The notes: generated by a model not told the origin, from the sequence alone. A stretch of 16,519 nucleotides of DNA from an uncultured Bacteroidia bacterium (GCA_902795785.1 CADBMK010000012.1:1-16519), one strand, 5' to 3'. Positions 1-7,618 are shown, counted from the first letter of the stretch. A program made the numbers and translations.

Positions 1-777
1 GGTCCAAGTTCAAGCGGAAAGACAACCTTCGCCAAGCGTCTGAGCGTTCAGCTCAAGGCTTGCGGACTGCGCCCTGTTTCGTTCTCTACTGACGACTATT
101 TTGTGAACAGGGTGGATTCTCCTAAGTTCCCTGACGGAAGCTATGACTTTGACAATTTCGAGACAGTGGACCATAACCAGCTTCAGAAAGACGTGCTGAG
201 GCTCATCGGAGGAGAGGAAGTAGAGATTCCGCAGTACAATTTCAAGACGGGAATCAAGGAGTATAACGGAAAGAAACTCCGCCTCGGTCACCGTACTGTC
301 CTTATTATTGAGGGAATCCATGCCCTGAATCCGAGACTTACTGATATGATTCCGGAGGAAAGCAAGTTCAGAATCTTCATTTCCACGCTCACATCCATTC
401 CTCTTGACGACCATAACTGCATTCCAACTTCCGACAACCGCCTCCTCAGACGAATTGTCCGGGATTACAACGCGGACGCCTTTACTGCTGTCGAGACCAT
501 CAGGCAATGGCCTAAGGTCCTCGATGCGGAGCGCCTGTGGATTGCCCCGTATCAGGAACAGGCTGACGTAATGTTCAATTCTTCATACCTGATTGAGTTT
601 GCCGTGCTCAGGAATCACGCCGAGCCGATACTCGCAACGGTGCCGAAGAACTGTCCTGAATACAGTGAGGCTCACCGTCTTTTGAAATTCATCCATTACT
701 TTACGGCCGTATCGGACAAGGAGATACCTTCAACGTCCCTGCTTAGGGAGTTCCTTGGTGGCTCTAGTATTATTTAA
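1..777 (+). CDS. Uridine kinase-like nucleoside kinase (C-terminal part, 5' end outside window)
   Basis: Partial gene, open at the left edge; 258 codons are visible. The window starts exactly at a Walker A loop (GPSSSGKTT, visible residues 1-9), followed by a DDYF motif at visible residues 31-34 and IIEGIHAL near residue 101, the pattern of the phosphoribulokinase/uridine kinase family. In known Bacteroidota homologues (from memory) this kinase domain is the C-terminal half of a roughly 550-residue protein whose N-terminal half resembles the TGS and second additional domains of threonyl-tRNA synthetase; that half would lie upstream. The expected role is ATP-dependent phosphorylation of a nucleoside in the cytoplasm, but the substrate cannot be read from sequence. 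A GTG at 103 is internal (it lies after the P-loop) and is not the start. It ends with TAA at 775-777, and 55 bases separate it from the next gene, which has its own promoter box. Confidence 0.85.
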   Translation, partial: GPSSSGKTTFAKRLSVQLKACGLRPVSFSTDDYFVNRVDSPKFPDGSYDFDNFETVDHNQLQKDVLRLIGGEEVEIPQYNFKTGIKEYNGKKLRLGHRTVLIIEGIHALNPRLTDMIPEESKFRIFISTLTSIPLDDHNCIPTSDNRLLRRIVRDYNADAFTAVETIRQWPKVLDAERLWIAPYQEQADVMFNSSYLIEFAVLRNHAEPILATVPKNCPEYSEAHRLLKFIHYFTAVSDKEIPSTSLLREFLGGSSII

Positions 778-788
778 TTTATTTTTAC

Positions 789-796
789 TATTTTTG
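789..796 (+). promoter_or_regulatory. Bacteroidota -7 promoter box for the lipoprotein gene
   Basis: TATTTTTG matches the TAnnTTTG -7 consensus of the Bacteroidota primary sigma factor. It lies 36 bases before the ATG at 833, giving a short leader. No convincing TTTG -33 element is present 19-22 bases upstream, so this is a moderate call. Confidence 0.5.
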
Positions 797-832
797 TCCG
801 TTCACTAAGATTAAACCCAAATTATTCAACAG

Positions 833-1429
833 ATGAAAAATCTATCAAAATCCATTGTAGCGCTGTTCGTTTCAGTTGCAGCGGTATTATCTGTATCATC
901 CTGCAGCGACGACCTCAGTAAATCAATGGTCCTCTCCGGACAGTGGGAAGGAGATTTCGGAATGACTTATGACTATTCATACAAGGGACGGACCTATACA
1001 TTCCACAGTGATTATACTGATATTGTATTCTACCCTGATTATGATTATGCTACACACGGAAAGGGCTACCAGTATGATTACTATTCAAACGGTCCGTACG
1101 TGTATCAGACCTACAGTTTCAGATGGGAAATTGAGGACGGCGTAGTTTATCTTACCTATCCGTACAATAAACTCCTTAACTGCTCAATCCGAGATTATCA
1201 TATGACCAATTCCAAGTTTACAGGTTATTTTGGAAGCAGCGACGTGAAGTTCTCGCTTAGAAAGTATGAGGATTATTACGACTGGACTCCGTATGAGAAT
1301 ACATATACCTACCGTTCTCGTGACAACTGGTACAACTATTACACCAGCGTTGGCGTAGCAACTAAGGCAGTCCCTGCAGATGATGCTGAGGGCCAGATTG
1401 TTAAGGTATATAACAGATACAATCAGTAA
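833..1429 (+). CDS. Tyrosine-rich surface lipoprotein, lipocalin-like
   Basis: 198 residues. A lysine-containing N-terminus and hydrophobic segment (residues 8-21) end in a lipobox, SVSSC, with lipidated Cys24. It is followed by SDD, an acidic stretch resembling the lipoprotein export signal that sends Bacteroidota lipoproteins to the outer surface. The mature part is strikingly aromatic: 31 of 198 residues are Tyr, many in DY or YY pairs. Spaced WEG, FRW..EDGVVYLTY and FTGYF segments suggest a lipocalin-like antiparallel beta fold, as in small Bacteroidales lipoproteins that begin with a W-x-G strand. I recognise no enzymatic motif and assign no function. The start is fixed by the signal peptide. 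The ATP-grasp gene begins on the base after its stop codon, so the two are almost certainly co-transcribed. Confidence 0.8.
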   Translation: MKNLSKSIVALFVSVAAVLSVSSCSDDLSKSMVLSGQWEGDFGMTYDYSYKGRTYTFHSDYTDIVFYPDYDYATHGKGYQYDYYSNGPYVYQTYSFRWEIEDGVVYLTYPYNKLLNCSIRDYHMTNSKFTGYFGSSDVKFSLRKYEDYYDWTPYENTYTYRSRDNWYNYYTSVGVATKAVPADDAEGQIVKVYNRYNQ

Positions 1430-2311
1430 TTGAAAGACGTAATCCTTACAGGACTACGCGGAAACGTCGGGAATCTTGTTCTCAAGGCTTTGAGTTCCAG
1501 GATGCTCGACGTTGCCGTTTATGAGCCGATTCCTAAGGCCGGAAGCCACAAATACCGTGACGGCCTCATCTGTCTTGCGGAAAAAACAGGGGCCAGGGTC
1601 ATTATGCCCGTGTTTTTCCCTGAGGTCGTTGCACATTGGAGAAATGACCTTCCTTCTTCTGTAATCCTTGCAACGGAAACGGAAGAAAAACTCAGCCTTC
1701 TTGACAATAAGGTGACGGCATCCAGCCTGGCGGGGGAGTGCGGAGTCCCTCAGCCGGAGATTTACGCCTCTGCGGATGAGGTGAGGGAGTTTCCTTGCGT
1801 ATTCAAGAGGGCTACCGGGCTCGGAGGCTCGGCAGTGTATTTCCCAAAGACCCGTGCCGCCCTTGACAATCTGCTGGCAAAGGCCGGAAGGAGAAATCCA
1901 TATTTGATAATGGATTTTATAGAGGGTTATGACTGCTCTGTGGATGCCATCCGTTTCGGGGATTATTTTGAGGCCGTAGCCTACAGGATTCTTCTTCCTA
2001 AACAGAAAGGCTTTTCCTATGTAAGGATGACGGTTCCCGCCCCGGAACTCATTGAATACGCCAGGACTATTCTGGAGAAGGCGGATTATAATGGAGTCTG
2101 CGGAATGGACTTCCGTGTCGGCAGGGACGGCCGGGCATATTTCCTGGAATGCAATCCCCGTTTCTCCGGCGGACTTCGATCCACCCTCGGGGCCGGACTG
2201 AATCTTCCGTATCTGTTGTATCAGCTTTATACCGGAGAAACTCCTTCTCCGTCAAGGATTTCCCGCCACGGTCTGTCGGTTGATTGGGAACGGTTTCTGC
2301 ATAAAGGATAG
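1430..2311 (+). CDS. ATP-grasp family ligase, TTG start
   Basis: 293 residues, cytoplasmic, no signal peptide. The N-terminal part has a Rossmann-like preATP-grasp strand and glycine loop (VILTGLRGNVGN, residues 4-15). The ATP-grasp part shows the ATP-binding Lys126 and a glycine-rich loop (130-133), then Glu165 in MDFIEGYDCSVD, a hallmark of the carbamoyl-phosphate-synthase-like group, and the Mg2+ site LECNPRFSGG (239-248) with Asp226 in GMDF. It should form an amide or peptide-like bond through an acyl phosphate; the substrates are unknown. Start choice: the lipoprotein's TAA lies directly upstream in this same frame, so no earlier start is possible. The TTG at 1430 is needed to keep the first beta strand; the next ATG (1502) would delete it. 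There is no Shine-Dalgarno sequence. Translation may rely on reinitiation after the lipoprotein. The family call is firm, the role is open. Confidence 0.82.
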   Translation: MKDVILTGLRGNVGNLVLKALSSRMLDVAVYEPIPKAGSHKYRDGLICLAEKTGARVIMPVFFPEVVAHWRNDLPSSVILATETEEKLSLLDNKVTASSLAGECGVPQPEIYASADEVREFPCVFKRATGLGGSAVYFPKTRAALDNLLAKAGRRNPYLIMDFIEGYDCSVDAIRFGDYFEAVAYRILLPKQKGFSYVRMTVPAPELIEYARTILEKADYNGVCGMDFRVGRDGRAYFLECNPRFSGGLRSTLGAGLNLPYLLYQLYTGETPSPSRISRHGLSVDWERFLHKG

Positions 2312-2328
2312 AACAGAATAAAAATTCA

Positions 2329-2336
2329 TATATTTG
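2329..2336 (+). promoter_or_regulatory. -7 promoter box just before the ArnT-like gene
   Basis: TATATTTG is an exact TAnnTTTG match, with only four bases (TTAT) between its G and the ATG at 2341. If used, transcription would begin at or within a few bases of the start codon, giving a leaderless or nearly leaderless mRNA. The -33 region is poor (TTTCTG at 2294-2299). Confidence 0.5.
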
Positions 2337-2340
2337 TTAT

Positions 2341-3984
2341 ATGAAATCGGTTCATTCGCTATATATAACGGTCGTATTATTAGTAGTTTGTTTCTTCGCC
2401 TTCTTTGTCAACAACGGAGCGTTGCTTCCGGACATTATGGAGTCAAGGAACATCATAACCGCCCGTGAAATGGTTTATGACGGCAACTGGGCCGTCCCTA
2501 CCATGAACGGTGATCTGCGTTTGGAAAAACCCCCTCTTCCAACGTGGTTTGCCGCCCTGGCCGAGATAATCGCGCCGGACAGCATCCCCGTCCAGAGGGC
2601 GATGTCAGGCTTTGCCGCCTGTCTTCTTGTCCTTGCTTTTTTCAAACTGGGCGCACTGATTTTCAACAGTAATACCAAGGCCTTCATATCTGCGTTGGTC
2701 CTGTGTACCTGTTATAACGTGGTGCTGCAGGGCAGGACGGCTACCTGGGATATCTATACCCATTCCTTCATGCTGCTGGCCATCTGGCAGATAGTACGAG
2801 GTTTCTGGAAGAAGTCCGGTTTCTGTGTCCATTTCCTGCTTGCGGGTGTGTTCATGGGACTGTCCTTCCTAAGCAAGGGTCCTATTGCCTTGTACGGTCT
2901 TTTCCTTCCGTTCATTATTACTTTCTTCTTTGTTTATTATCCTAGACTGGAAGGGAAGGGCAAGGCCATCTTCCTGATGATTTTTCTTTCGGTTGTCATC
3001 GGATTCAGCTGGTATGCCTTCATCTATGCATTCCATCCGGAAGCAATGGCTGAAGTCGCAGCCAGGGAATCGGCCAACTGGGCAAATCACAATGTGCGTC
3101 CGTTCTGGTATTACTGGGACTTTTTCCTCGAAGCCGGAGTCTGGGCCGCCATTCTCATCTTTGCCATTTCCATGATATTCTGGTCCAAGAAGCACAGACA
3201 TATTGAAGGCTATATGGTGCCTTTTATATGGATGTTCCTGGCCCTTATTCTCCTTTCCATCCCTGGAGAAAAGAAAACCCGCTACCTTTTCCCTATGATG
3301 ATTCCTATATCCTATTTGATAGGATTCTTCATCTATGAGATGCAGGATGTGTTCGACAGCAGAAAGGATTATATTCTGGAAAGATTCATTTTCAAGTTAA
3401 ACGGATGGATTATCACCATAGCATCATTCGCCCTTCCGGCAGTCCTGTATTTTATCGCCGTAAGGAAGTCTTATCTTGAATGGTTCCCGTTCATTATGAT
3501 TAGCATCATCTGCATTGGTGTTGGAGTCTACCTTGTTATACAGATGCGCTTATACCGGCCGGTAGGTCTGGTGTACGGAGTCGTGGCGCTTTTCATCGGA
3601 GCCGAGGTCTTTGCCCTCCCTATAACGAGAAACGTGATTCAGAATCCGCGAATGAAGAGTATCTCGGCAACTTATGACTATCCCGAGTTGAAGGATATCC
3701 CTTTCAGGTATAATTCCGCCGATGAACTGAGAATCGAGATGGTTTACAGGGCCCATAAGAAGATCCGCCCTGTTGACGTCAATTCTGTCGATTCCCTGAA
3801 AAACGCGCTTCCGTTTGTCATCCTTACCCATAAATCTGTAAAGGAAGAACTGGATCCGGCGATATTCAAATACGCCGACACAACTTTCCTGGGCGCATTT
3901 GATGATAATCTTCATCCGGAGTCAGACAGGCATTACACCAATAATTTGAAGTATAATGCTACATTATTGACTCCAAAGCATTAA
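2341..3984 (+). CDS. ArnT/PMT-like membrane glycosyltransferase (GT39/GT83 type)
   Basis: 547 residues, polytopic inner-membrane protein with about a dozen hydrophobic segments (for example residues 8-24, 86-110, 164-200) and a soluble C-terminal part from about residue 440. After the first membrane segment comes the family signature: an acidic loop (Asp31, Glu34 in DIMESRNIITAREM) followed by GNWAVPTMNGDLRLEKPPLPTW (split here at residues 48-58 and 59-69), which matches the periplasmic active-site loop of ArnT, where an acidic residue binds the lipid-linked donor. Known members move a sugar from undecaprenyl or dolichyl phosphate to lipid A or protein on the periplasmic face. The next gene encodes an enzyme of the kind that makes such donors, ten bases downstream, and the third is LAB_N, so lipid A or an envelope glycan is the most likely target. 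Donor sugar and acceptor are not known; aminoarabinose cannot be assumed, since no other arn genes are present. Confidence 0.85.
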   Translation: MKSVHSLYITVVLLVVCFFAFFVNNGALLPDIMESRNIITAREMVYDGNWAVPTMNGDLRLEKPPLPTWFAALAEIIAPDSIPVQRAMSGFAACLLVLAFFKLGALIFNSNTKAFISALVLCTCYNVVLQGRTATWDIYTHSFMLLAIWQIVRGFWKKSGFCVHFLLAGVFMGLSFLSKGPIALYGLFLPFIITFFFVYYPRLEGKGKAIFLMIFLSVVIGFSWYAFIYAFHPEAMAEVAARESANWANHNVRPFWYYWDFFLEAGVWAAILIFAISMIFWSKKHRHIEGYMVPFIWMFLALILLSIPGEKKTRYLFPMMIPISYLIGFFIYEMQDVFDSRKDYILERFIFKLNGWIITIASFALPAVLYFIAVRKSYLEWFPFIMISIICIGVGVYLVIQMRLYRPVGLVYGVVALFIGAEVFALPITRNVIQNPRMKSISATYDYPELKDIPFRYNSADELRIEMVYRAHKKIRPVDVNSVDSLKNALPFVILTHKSVKEELDPAIFKYADTTFLGAFDDNLHPESDRHYTNNLKYNATLLTPKH

Positions 3985-3989
3985 TTTTG
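3982..3989 (+). promoter_or_regulatory. Possible -7 box overlapping the stop codon of the ArnT-like gene
   Basis: TAATTTTG fits TAnnTTTG and contains the TAA stop (3982-3984). Four bases separate its G from the ATG at 3994, the same spacing as at 2329-2341. No -33 TTTG is seen at the right distance, and in a 9-base gap between cotranscribed genes it may be chance. Confidence 0.3.
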
Positions 3990-3993
3990 CCGT

Positions 3994-4731
3994 ATGAATT
4001 TGACATCAAATTACGAGTTTACCATAGTCGTTCCAATATATAACGAAGCAGACAATATTGACAACCTTGAAAAAGCGTTTGTCAGTTATCTTGAACATGC
4101 ACCAAGAAAAACCTGTGTCCTTTTTGTGAACGATGGTTCTAAAGACGCCAGTCTCAAGTATCTGAAGAGAATCTGTGCCATAAACAGACATTTCTATTAT
4201 ATAAGTTTTGTGAAGAATGCGGGCCTGAGCGCAGCCATCAAGGCTGGCTTCGATTATACCGAATCTCCACTTGTCGGTTATATGGATGCTGACCTCCAGA
4301 CCACTCCTGAGGATTTCAACCTCCTCCTTGCCCATATTGACAAGAATTCCATGGTTATCGGAATCAGGGCAGACAGGAAGGATTCATTCTTCAAGAATCT
4401 TCAGTCAAAGATTGCCAACAGTTTCCGCCGTATGATGACAGACGACGGAGCCCTCGATACGGGATGCCCTTTGAAGGTGTTCAAAACAGACGTTGCCAAG
4501 AGAATCCCTCTTTTCAAGGGAATGCATCGTTTCTTCCCGGCGCTTGTCCTTCTTCAGGACGGAGCGCGCTACAAGCAGATACCAGTCCGTCATTTCCCAC
4601 GTACGGCCGGCACTTCCAAGTTCAATATCTGGAACCGTCTTATAGGACCTTTCGAGGATTGCTTCGCCTACAGGTGGATGAGACCTCGTTATATCAATTA
4701 CAAGGTCGGAGACAATAATATTTCCGAATAA
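3994..4731 (+). CDS. Polyprenyl-phosphate sugar synthase, GT2 family (DPM1/ArnC-like)
   Basis: 245 residues, GT-A fold. Seen motifs: TIVVPIYNEADNI (residues 10-22) and FVNDGSKD (44-51) for the nucleotide sugar, NAGLSAAIKAGFD (75-87), the metal-binding DAD at 98-100 followed by LQTTPED, and PRTAGTSKFNIWNR (202-215), the RxxGxSK loop typical of dolichol- and undecaprenyl-phosphate sugar synthases. It should transfer a sugar from a nucleotide donor to undecaprenyl phosphate at the cytoplasmic face of the inner membrane. Unlike ArnC or GtrB, it has no C-terminal pair of membrane helices, so it is probably peripheral, like human DPM1. The next gene overlaps its stop codon by one base and encodes a membrane protein, an obvious candidate anchor or partner. 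The sugar is unknown. Confidence 0.88.
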   Translation: MNLTSNYEFTIVVPIYNEADNIDNLEKAFVSYLEHAPRKTCVLFVNDGSKDASLKYLKRICAINRHFYYISFVKNAGLSAAIKAGFDYTESPLVGYMDADLQTTPEDFNLLLAHIDKNSMVIGIRADRKDSFFKNLQSKIANSFRRMMTDDGALDTGCPLKVFKTDVAKRIPLFKGMHRFFPALVLLQDGARYKQIPVRHFPRTAGTSKFNIWNRLIGPFEDCFAYRWMRPRYINYKVGDNNISE

Positions 4732-5369
4732 TGCAGTCCATACCGTATTGGGCCATAACTGCCGTCGGATTCCTGGCGCAATTTTTCTTTTCAGCAAGAA
4801 TACTCATTCAGTGGGCTAAATCTGAAAAGACTAAGAAGCTGGAGTCTCCGACGATGTATTGGGTATTCAGCATCATCGGTTCGTACACCTTCGTCGTGTA
4901 CGGTCTTTTGCGTTCAGACTTTTCAATAATCCTTGGACAGTTCGTGTCCTATTACATCTACATCTGGAACCTGAATGTAAAGGGCGCCTGGGAGAAGATT
5001 CCAAGGAGTATCCGCTACGTGCTTGTGGCGACCCCTCTTCTTGCGTGCATCCTTGTTTCCGGCCATTCTTCGGGCCTTATCAGCAAGTTCTTCCGCAATG
5101 ACGACAGGCCTCTGTGGCTTGTGGTATACGGATCGTTCTTCCAACTGATATTCTCCCTAAGATTCGTGTATCAGTGGTATCGTTCACACAAGATGCACGA
5201 TTCAATAATGCCGACCTCCTTCTGGGTTTTAAGCCTGATAGGTGCGGCCGGCATTTGCTCGTACGGTTTGATTGTTAAAGGCCTCGACATCGTTTTGATT
5301 GTCGGACAGGGATTCGGCATCATCGCCTATTCCCGCAATGTCATGATAGGCCTTAAGTCCAAACGCTAG
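4731..5369 (+). CDS. Membrane protein with two tandem LAB_N domains
   Basis: 212 residues, mostly membrane-embedded. It is an internal duplication: residues 13-85 and 134-208 repeat the same pattern, FxxFSxRxxxQW..S.K, then a Pro-containing WxxSxIG, YGLL/YGLI, and DxxIxxGQ. This is the domain named after the N-terminus of lipid-A-disaccharide synthase (LAB_N), found alone or doubled next to GT2 and ArnT-like genes. Its biochemical function is not established to my knowledge. From the setting it may anchor the soluble GT2, or help handle or flip the polyprenyl-phosphate sugar before use by the ArnT-like enzyme; both are inference. Its ATG overlaps the GT2 stop (TAATG), implying coupled translation. 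Its last four bases overlap the end of the convergent nfnB gene, with no terminator between them. Confidence 0.85.
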   Translation: MQSIPYWAITAVGFLAQFFFSARILIQWAKSEKTKKLESPTMYWVFSIIGSYTFVVYGLLRSDFSIILGQFVSYYIYIWNLNVKGAWEKIPRSIRYVLVATPLLACILVSGHSSGLISKFFRNDDRPLWLVVYGSFFQLIFSLRFVYQWYRSHKMHDSIMPTSFWVLSLIGAAGICSYGLIVKGLDIVLIVGQGFGIIAYSRNVMIGLKSKR

Positions 5370-6751
5370 TTTTTGCTCTGGATATATTTGTCGATTGCTG
5401 CTGCAGCCTTTCGTCCTGCGCCCATGGCGAGGATCACGGTTGCGGCTCCTGTTACTGCGTCTCCGCCTGCGAATACGCCAGGACGTGTGGTTGCGCCTTC
5501 CTCATCGGCAACGAGACCTCCGCGTTTTGTAGTCTCAAGACCTTCGGTGGTCCTTGCAATAAGAGGGTTAGGTGAAGTACCGAGGGCCATGATGACTGTA
5601 TCGCAATCGATAACGAACTCGGATCCTTCCACAGGAATAGGGGAGCGGCGTCCTCTTTCATCAGGTTCACCAAGTTCCATACGGATGCACTTAATGCCCT
5701 TTACCCAGCCGTTCTCGTCTCCGAGAATCTCGACAGGATTGGTGAGGAGCTGGAAATCGATGCCTTCTTCCTTGGCGTGATGAACCTCCTCCTTACGTGC
5801 AGGGAGCTCGACCTCGCTTCTTCTGTATACGATGGTAGTCTTAGCACCGAGACGAAGGGCTGTTCTTGCAGCGTCCATCGCAACGTTACCTCCTCCTACG
5901 ACTACGGCGTGTTTTCCGGCCTTGATAGGAGTCATATAATCCTCGCGGAAAGCCTTCATAAGGTTGTTTCTGGTGAGGAATTCGTTTGCTGAGAACACTC
6001 CGTTGAAGTTTTCGCCAGGAATACCCATGAATTTTGGAAGTCCTGCGCCGGTACCGATGAATACGGCCTCGAATCCTTCCTTGTCAAGAAGGTCTCCAAC
6101 CTTTACGGTGCGTCCTGCTATGATGTCTGTTTCAATCTTAACTCCGAGGGCCTTCACCTCTTCGATTTCTGCGGCAAGGACGGTGTCCTTTGGCAGACGG
6201 AATTCAGGAATGCCATATACGAGCACGCCTCCCACTTTGTGGAGAGCCTCGAAAATGGTTACGTCGTAGCCGAGTTTTGCAAGGTCAGAAGCGCAGGCAA
6301 GACCTGCAGGACCACTGCCGACGACTGCAACCTTGTGTCCGTTAGCCGGTGCTGGTACGGTTTTCTTTGTCTTGTTCTCCCTGTTCCAGTCGGCGACGAA
6401 TCTCTCGAGTTTTCCGATTGCTACAGGCTCTCCCTTGATGCCGAGGATACAGCTTCCTTCGCACTGGGTTTCCTGAGGACAGACTCTTCCGCAGACTGCA
6501 GGAAGTGAGGAATCCTTGGCGATAACTTCGCCGGCTCCTTCGAAATCTCCTTCCTTCACCTTGGCGATGAATTCAGGGATGTTAACGTTTACAGGGCAGG
6601 CTGCAACGCAGCGTGGGTTCTTGCAATGAAGACAACGTGTAGATTCGAGCTGGGCCTCCTCTACGTTATAACCGAGGCAGACCTCCTCGAAATTATGTGC
6701 TCTTTCTTCAGGAGCCTGTTCCCTTACGGGGGTTCTTCCAATTATTGCCAT
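5366..6751 (-). CDS. nfnB: NfnB large subunit of ferredoxin:NADP transhydrogenase (often annotated GltA, NADPH-dependent glutamate synthase)
   Basis: 461 residues, cytoplasmic. The N-terminal domain has two four-cysteine sets, C40-C43-C48-C52 and C87-C91-C97-C101, for two [4Fe-4S] clusters. A FAD-binding Rossmann fold starts at GSGPAG (145-150) and an NADPH-binding one at GGGNVA (286-291); the C-terminus carries the GGDAVTGAATV FAD motif. This matches the glutamate synthase small-subunit family, but there is no large GltB subunit here. The gene instead sits three bases after an NfnA-type subunit. That pairing is the mark of NfnAB/NfnSL, which couples reduced ferredoxin, NADH and NADP+ by flavin-based electron bifurcation, supplying NADPH in anaerobes. 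Length is normal for the family. It is the second gene of the pair and is expressed from the promoter before nfnA. A stand-alone glutamate synthase role is less likely. Confidence 0.9.
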   Translation of the reverse strand: MAIIGRTPVREQAPEERAHNFEEVCLGYNVEEAQLESTRCLHCKNPRCVAACPVNVNIPEFIAKVKEGDFEGAGEVIAKDSSLPAVCGRVCPQETQCEGSCILGIKGEPVAIGKLERFVADWNRENKTKKTVPAPANGHKVAVVGSGPAGLACASDLAKLGYDVTIFEALHKVGGVLVYGIPEFRLPKDTVLAAEIEEVKALGVKIETDIIAGRTVKVGDLLDKEGFEAVFIGTGAGLPKFMGIPGENFNGVFSANEFLTRNNLMKAFREDYMTPIKAGKHAVVVGGGNVAMDAARTALRLGAKTTIVYRRSEVELPARKEEVHHAKEEGIDFQLLTNPVEILGDENGWVKGIKCIRMELGEPDERGRRSPIPVEGSEFVIDCDTVIMALGTSPNPLIARTTEGLETTKRGGLVADEEGATTRPGVFAGGDAVTGAATVILAMGAGRKAAAAIDKYIQSKN

Positions 6752-6754
6752 AAT

Positions 6755-7618
6755 CTATTTTCCTCTACCGATCTTACATACATGATGTTCCTTAGCAAGA
6801 GCTTCCTCGCTCTTGTACTGTCCCTGGCGGCGCATTGCCTCGTCGAAATCCACTTCGTAACCGTTGAATTCAGGGCCTTCCACACAGGCGAACCTGGTCT
6901 TTCCGCCAACCGTTACACGGCAGGCTCCGCACATTCCAGTTCCGTCCACCATAAGAGTGTTGAGGCTTACGATGGCTTCAGGAATCTGAAGCTTTTTGCT
7001 GGTAAGGACAGCAAACTTCATCATGATCATAGGTCCGATTGCTACGCAGGTGGTATAGTTCTTTCCGTCTGCGATGAGCTGCTCGAGTTTTGCGGTACCG
7101 ACTCCCTTGAATCCTACAGAGCCGTCATCGGTGCAGAGGTAAAGGTTGTCGCAGGCAGATCCAATCTCCTGTGTGTAGATAAGAAGGTCTTTATTCCTGG
7201 CGCCGATAATTACGTCAACGGGAATGCCGTGATCGTGAAGCCATTTTACCTGAGGATAAACAGGTGCGGTTCCAACGCCGCCGGCGATAAAGATGTATCT
7301 TTTCTGCTTGAGTTCTTCCTCGCTGAGTGAGCAGAAATCCGAAGGGTTGCCAAGAGGTCCGACGACGTCAAGGAAGGAGTCGCCGACTTCGTGCGCAACG
7401 ATGTCGCTGGATGATGCACCAATTACCTGGGTGACTATGGTTACTGTGCCGTTTTCGGCATCTATATCACTGATGGTGAGCGGAATTCGTTCGCCGTGCT
7501 CGTCGGCTCTGATAATGAGGAACTGGCCAGGCAGGGCTGCTTTTGCCAGTCTTGGGGCTTCAACGACCATACGACATATCGTAGGCGTGAGCATGTCCTT
7601 ACTTAAGATTTTGTACAT
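6755..7618 (-). CDS. nfnA: NfnA small subunit of ferredoxin:NADP transhydrogenase (sulfide/dihydroorotate dehydrogenase-like)
   Basis: 287 residues, cytoplasmic. It has a ferredoxin-reductase fold: RIPLTIS (44-50) and GPLG (87-90) in the FAD domain and GGVGTAP (113-119) for NAD(H). The C-terminal DGTGMCGACRV and FACVEGPEF segments give Cys230, Cys233 and Cys245, with Asp225 nearby, fitting the [2Fe-2S] site described for NfnA, which uses three Cys and one Asp. It oxidises or reduces NAD(H) and passes electrons to NfnB. The family also contains the sulfide dehydrogenase subunit and the PyrK-type electron transfer subunit, but adjacency to the NfnB-type gene decides for Nfn. The ATG at 7618 gives the usual MYKILSKDML start, and the -7 box at 7648-7655 gives a leader of about 20-25 bases. 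Confidence 0.9.
   Translation of the reverse strand: MYKILSKDMLTPTICRMVVEAPRLAKAALPGQFLIIRADEHGERIPLTISDIDAENGTVTIVTQVIGASSSDIVAHEVGDSFLDVVGPLGNPSDFCSLSEEELKQKRYIFIAGGVGTAPVYPQVKWLHDHGIPVDVIIGARNKDLLIYTQEIGSACDNLYLCTDDGSVGFKGVGTAKLEQLIADGKNYTTCVAIGPMIMMKFAVLTSKKLQIPEAIVSLNTLMVDGTGMCGACRVTVGGKTRFACVEGPEFNGYEVDFDEAMRRQGQYKSEEALAKEHHVCKIGRGK

Noticed and set aside
1430..2311. Stop-codon recoding linking lipoprotein and ATP-grasp genes
   Set aside because: TAA is used as a normal terminator by other genes here (for example at 775-777 and 11895-11897), so a code change is not supported; only local readthrough remains possible.
5373..5992. Long plus-strand open frames opposite nfnB, hppA and other minus-strand genes
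   Set aside because: They mirror strongly conserved proteins on the other strand and have low-complexity Ser/Pro/Arg composition typical of antisense shadows.
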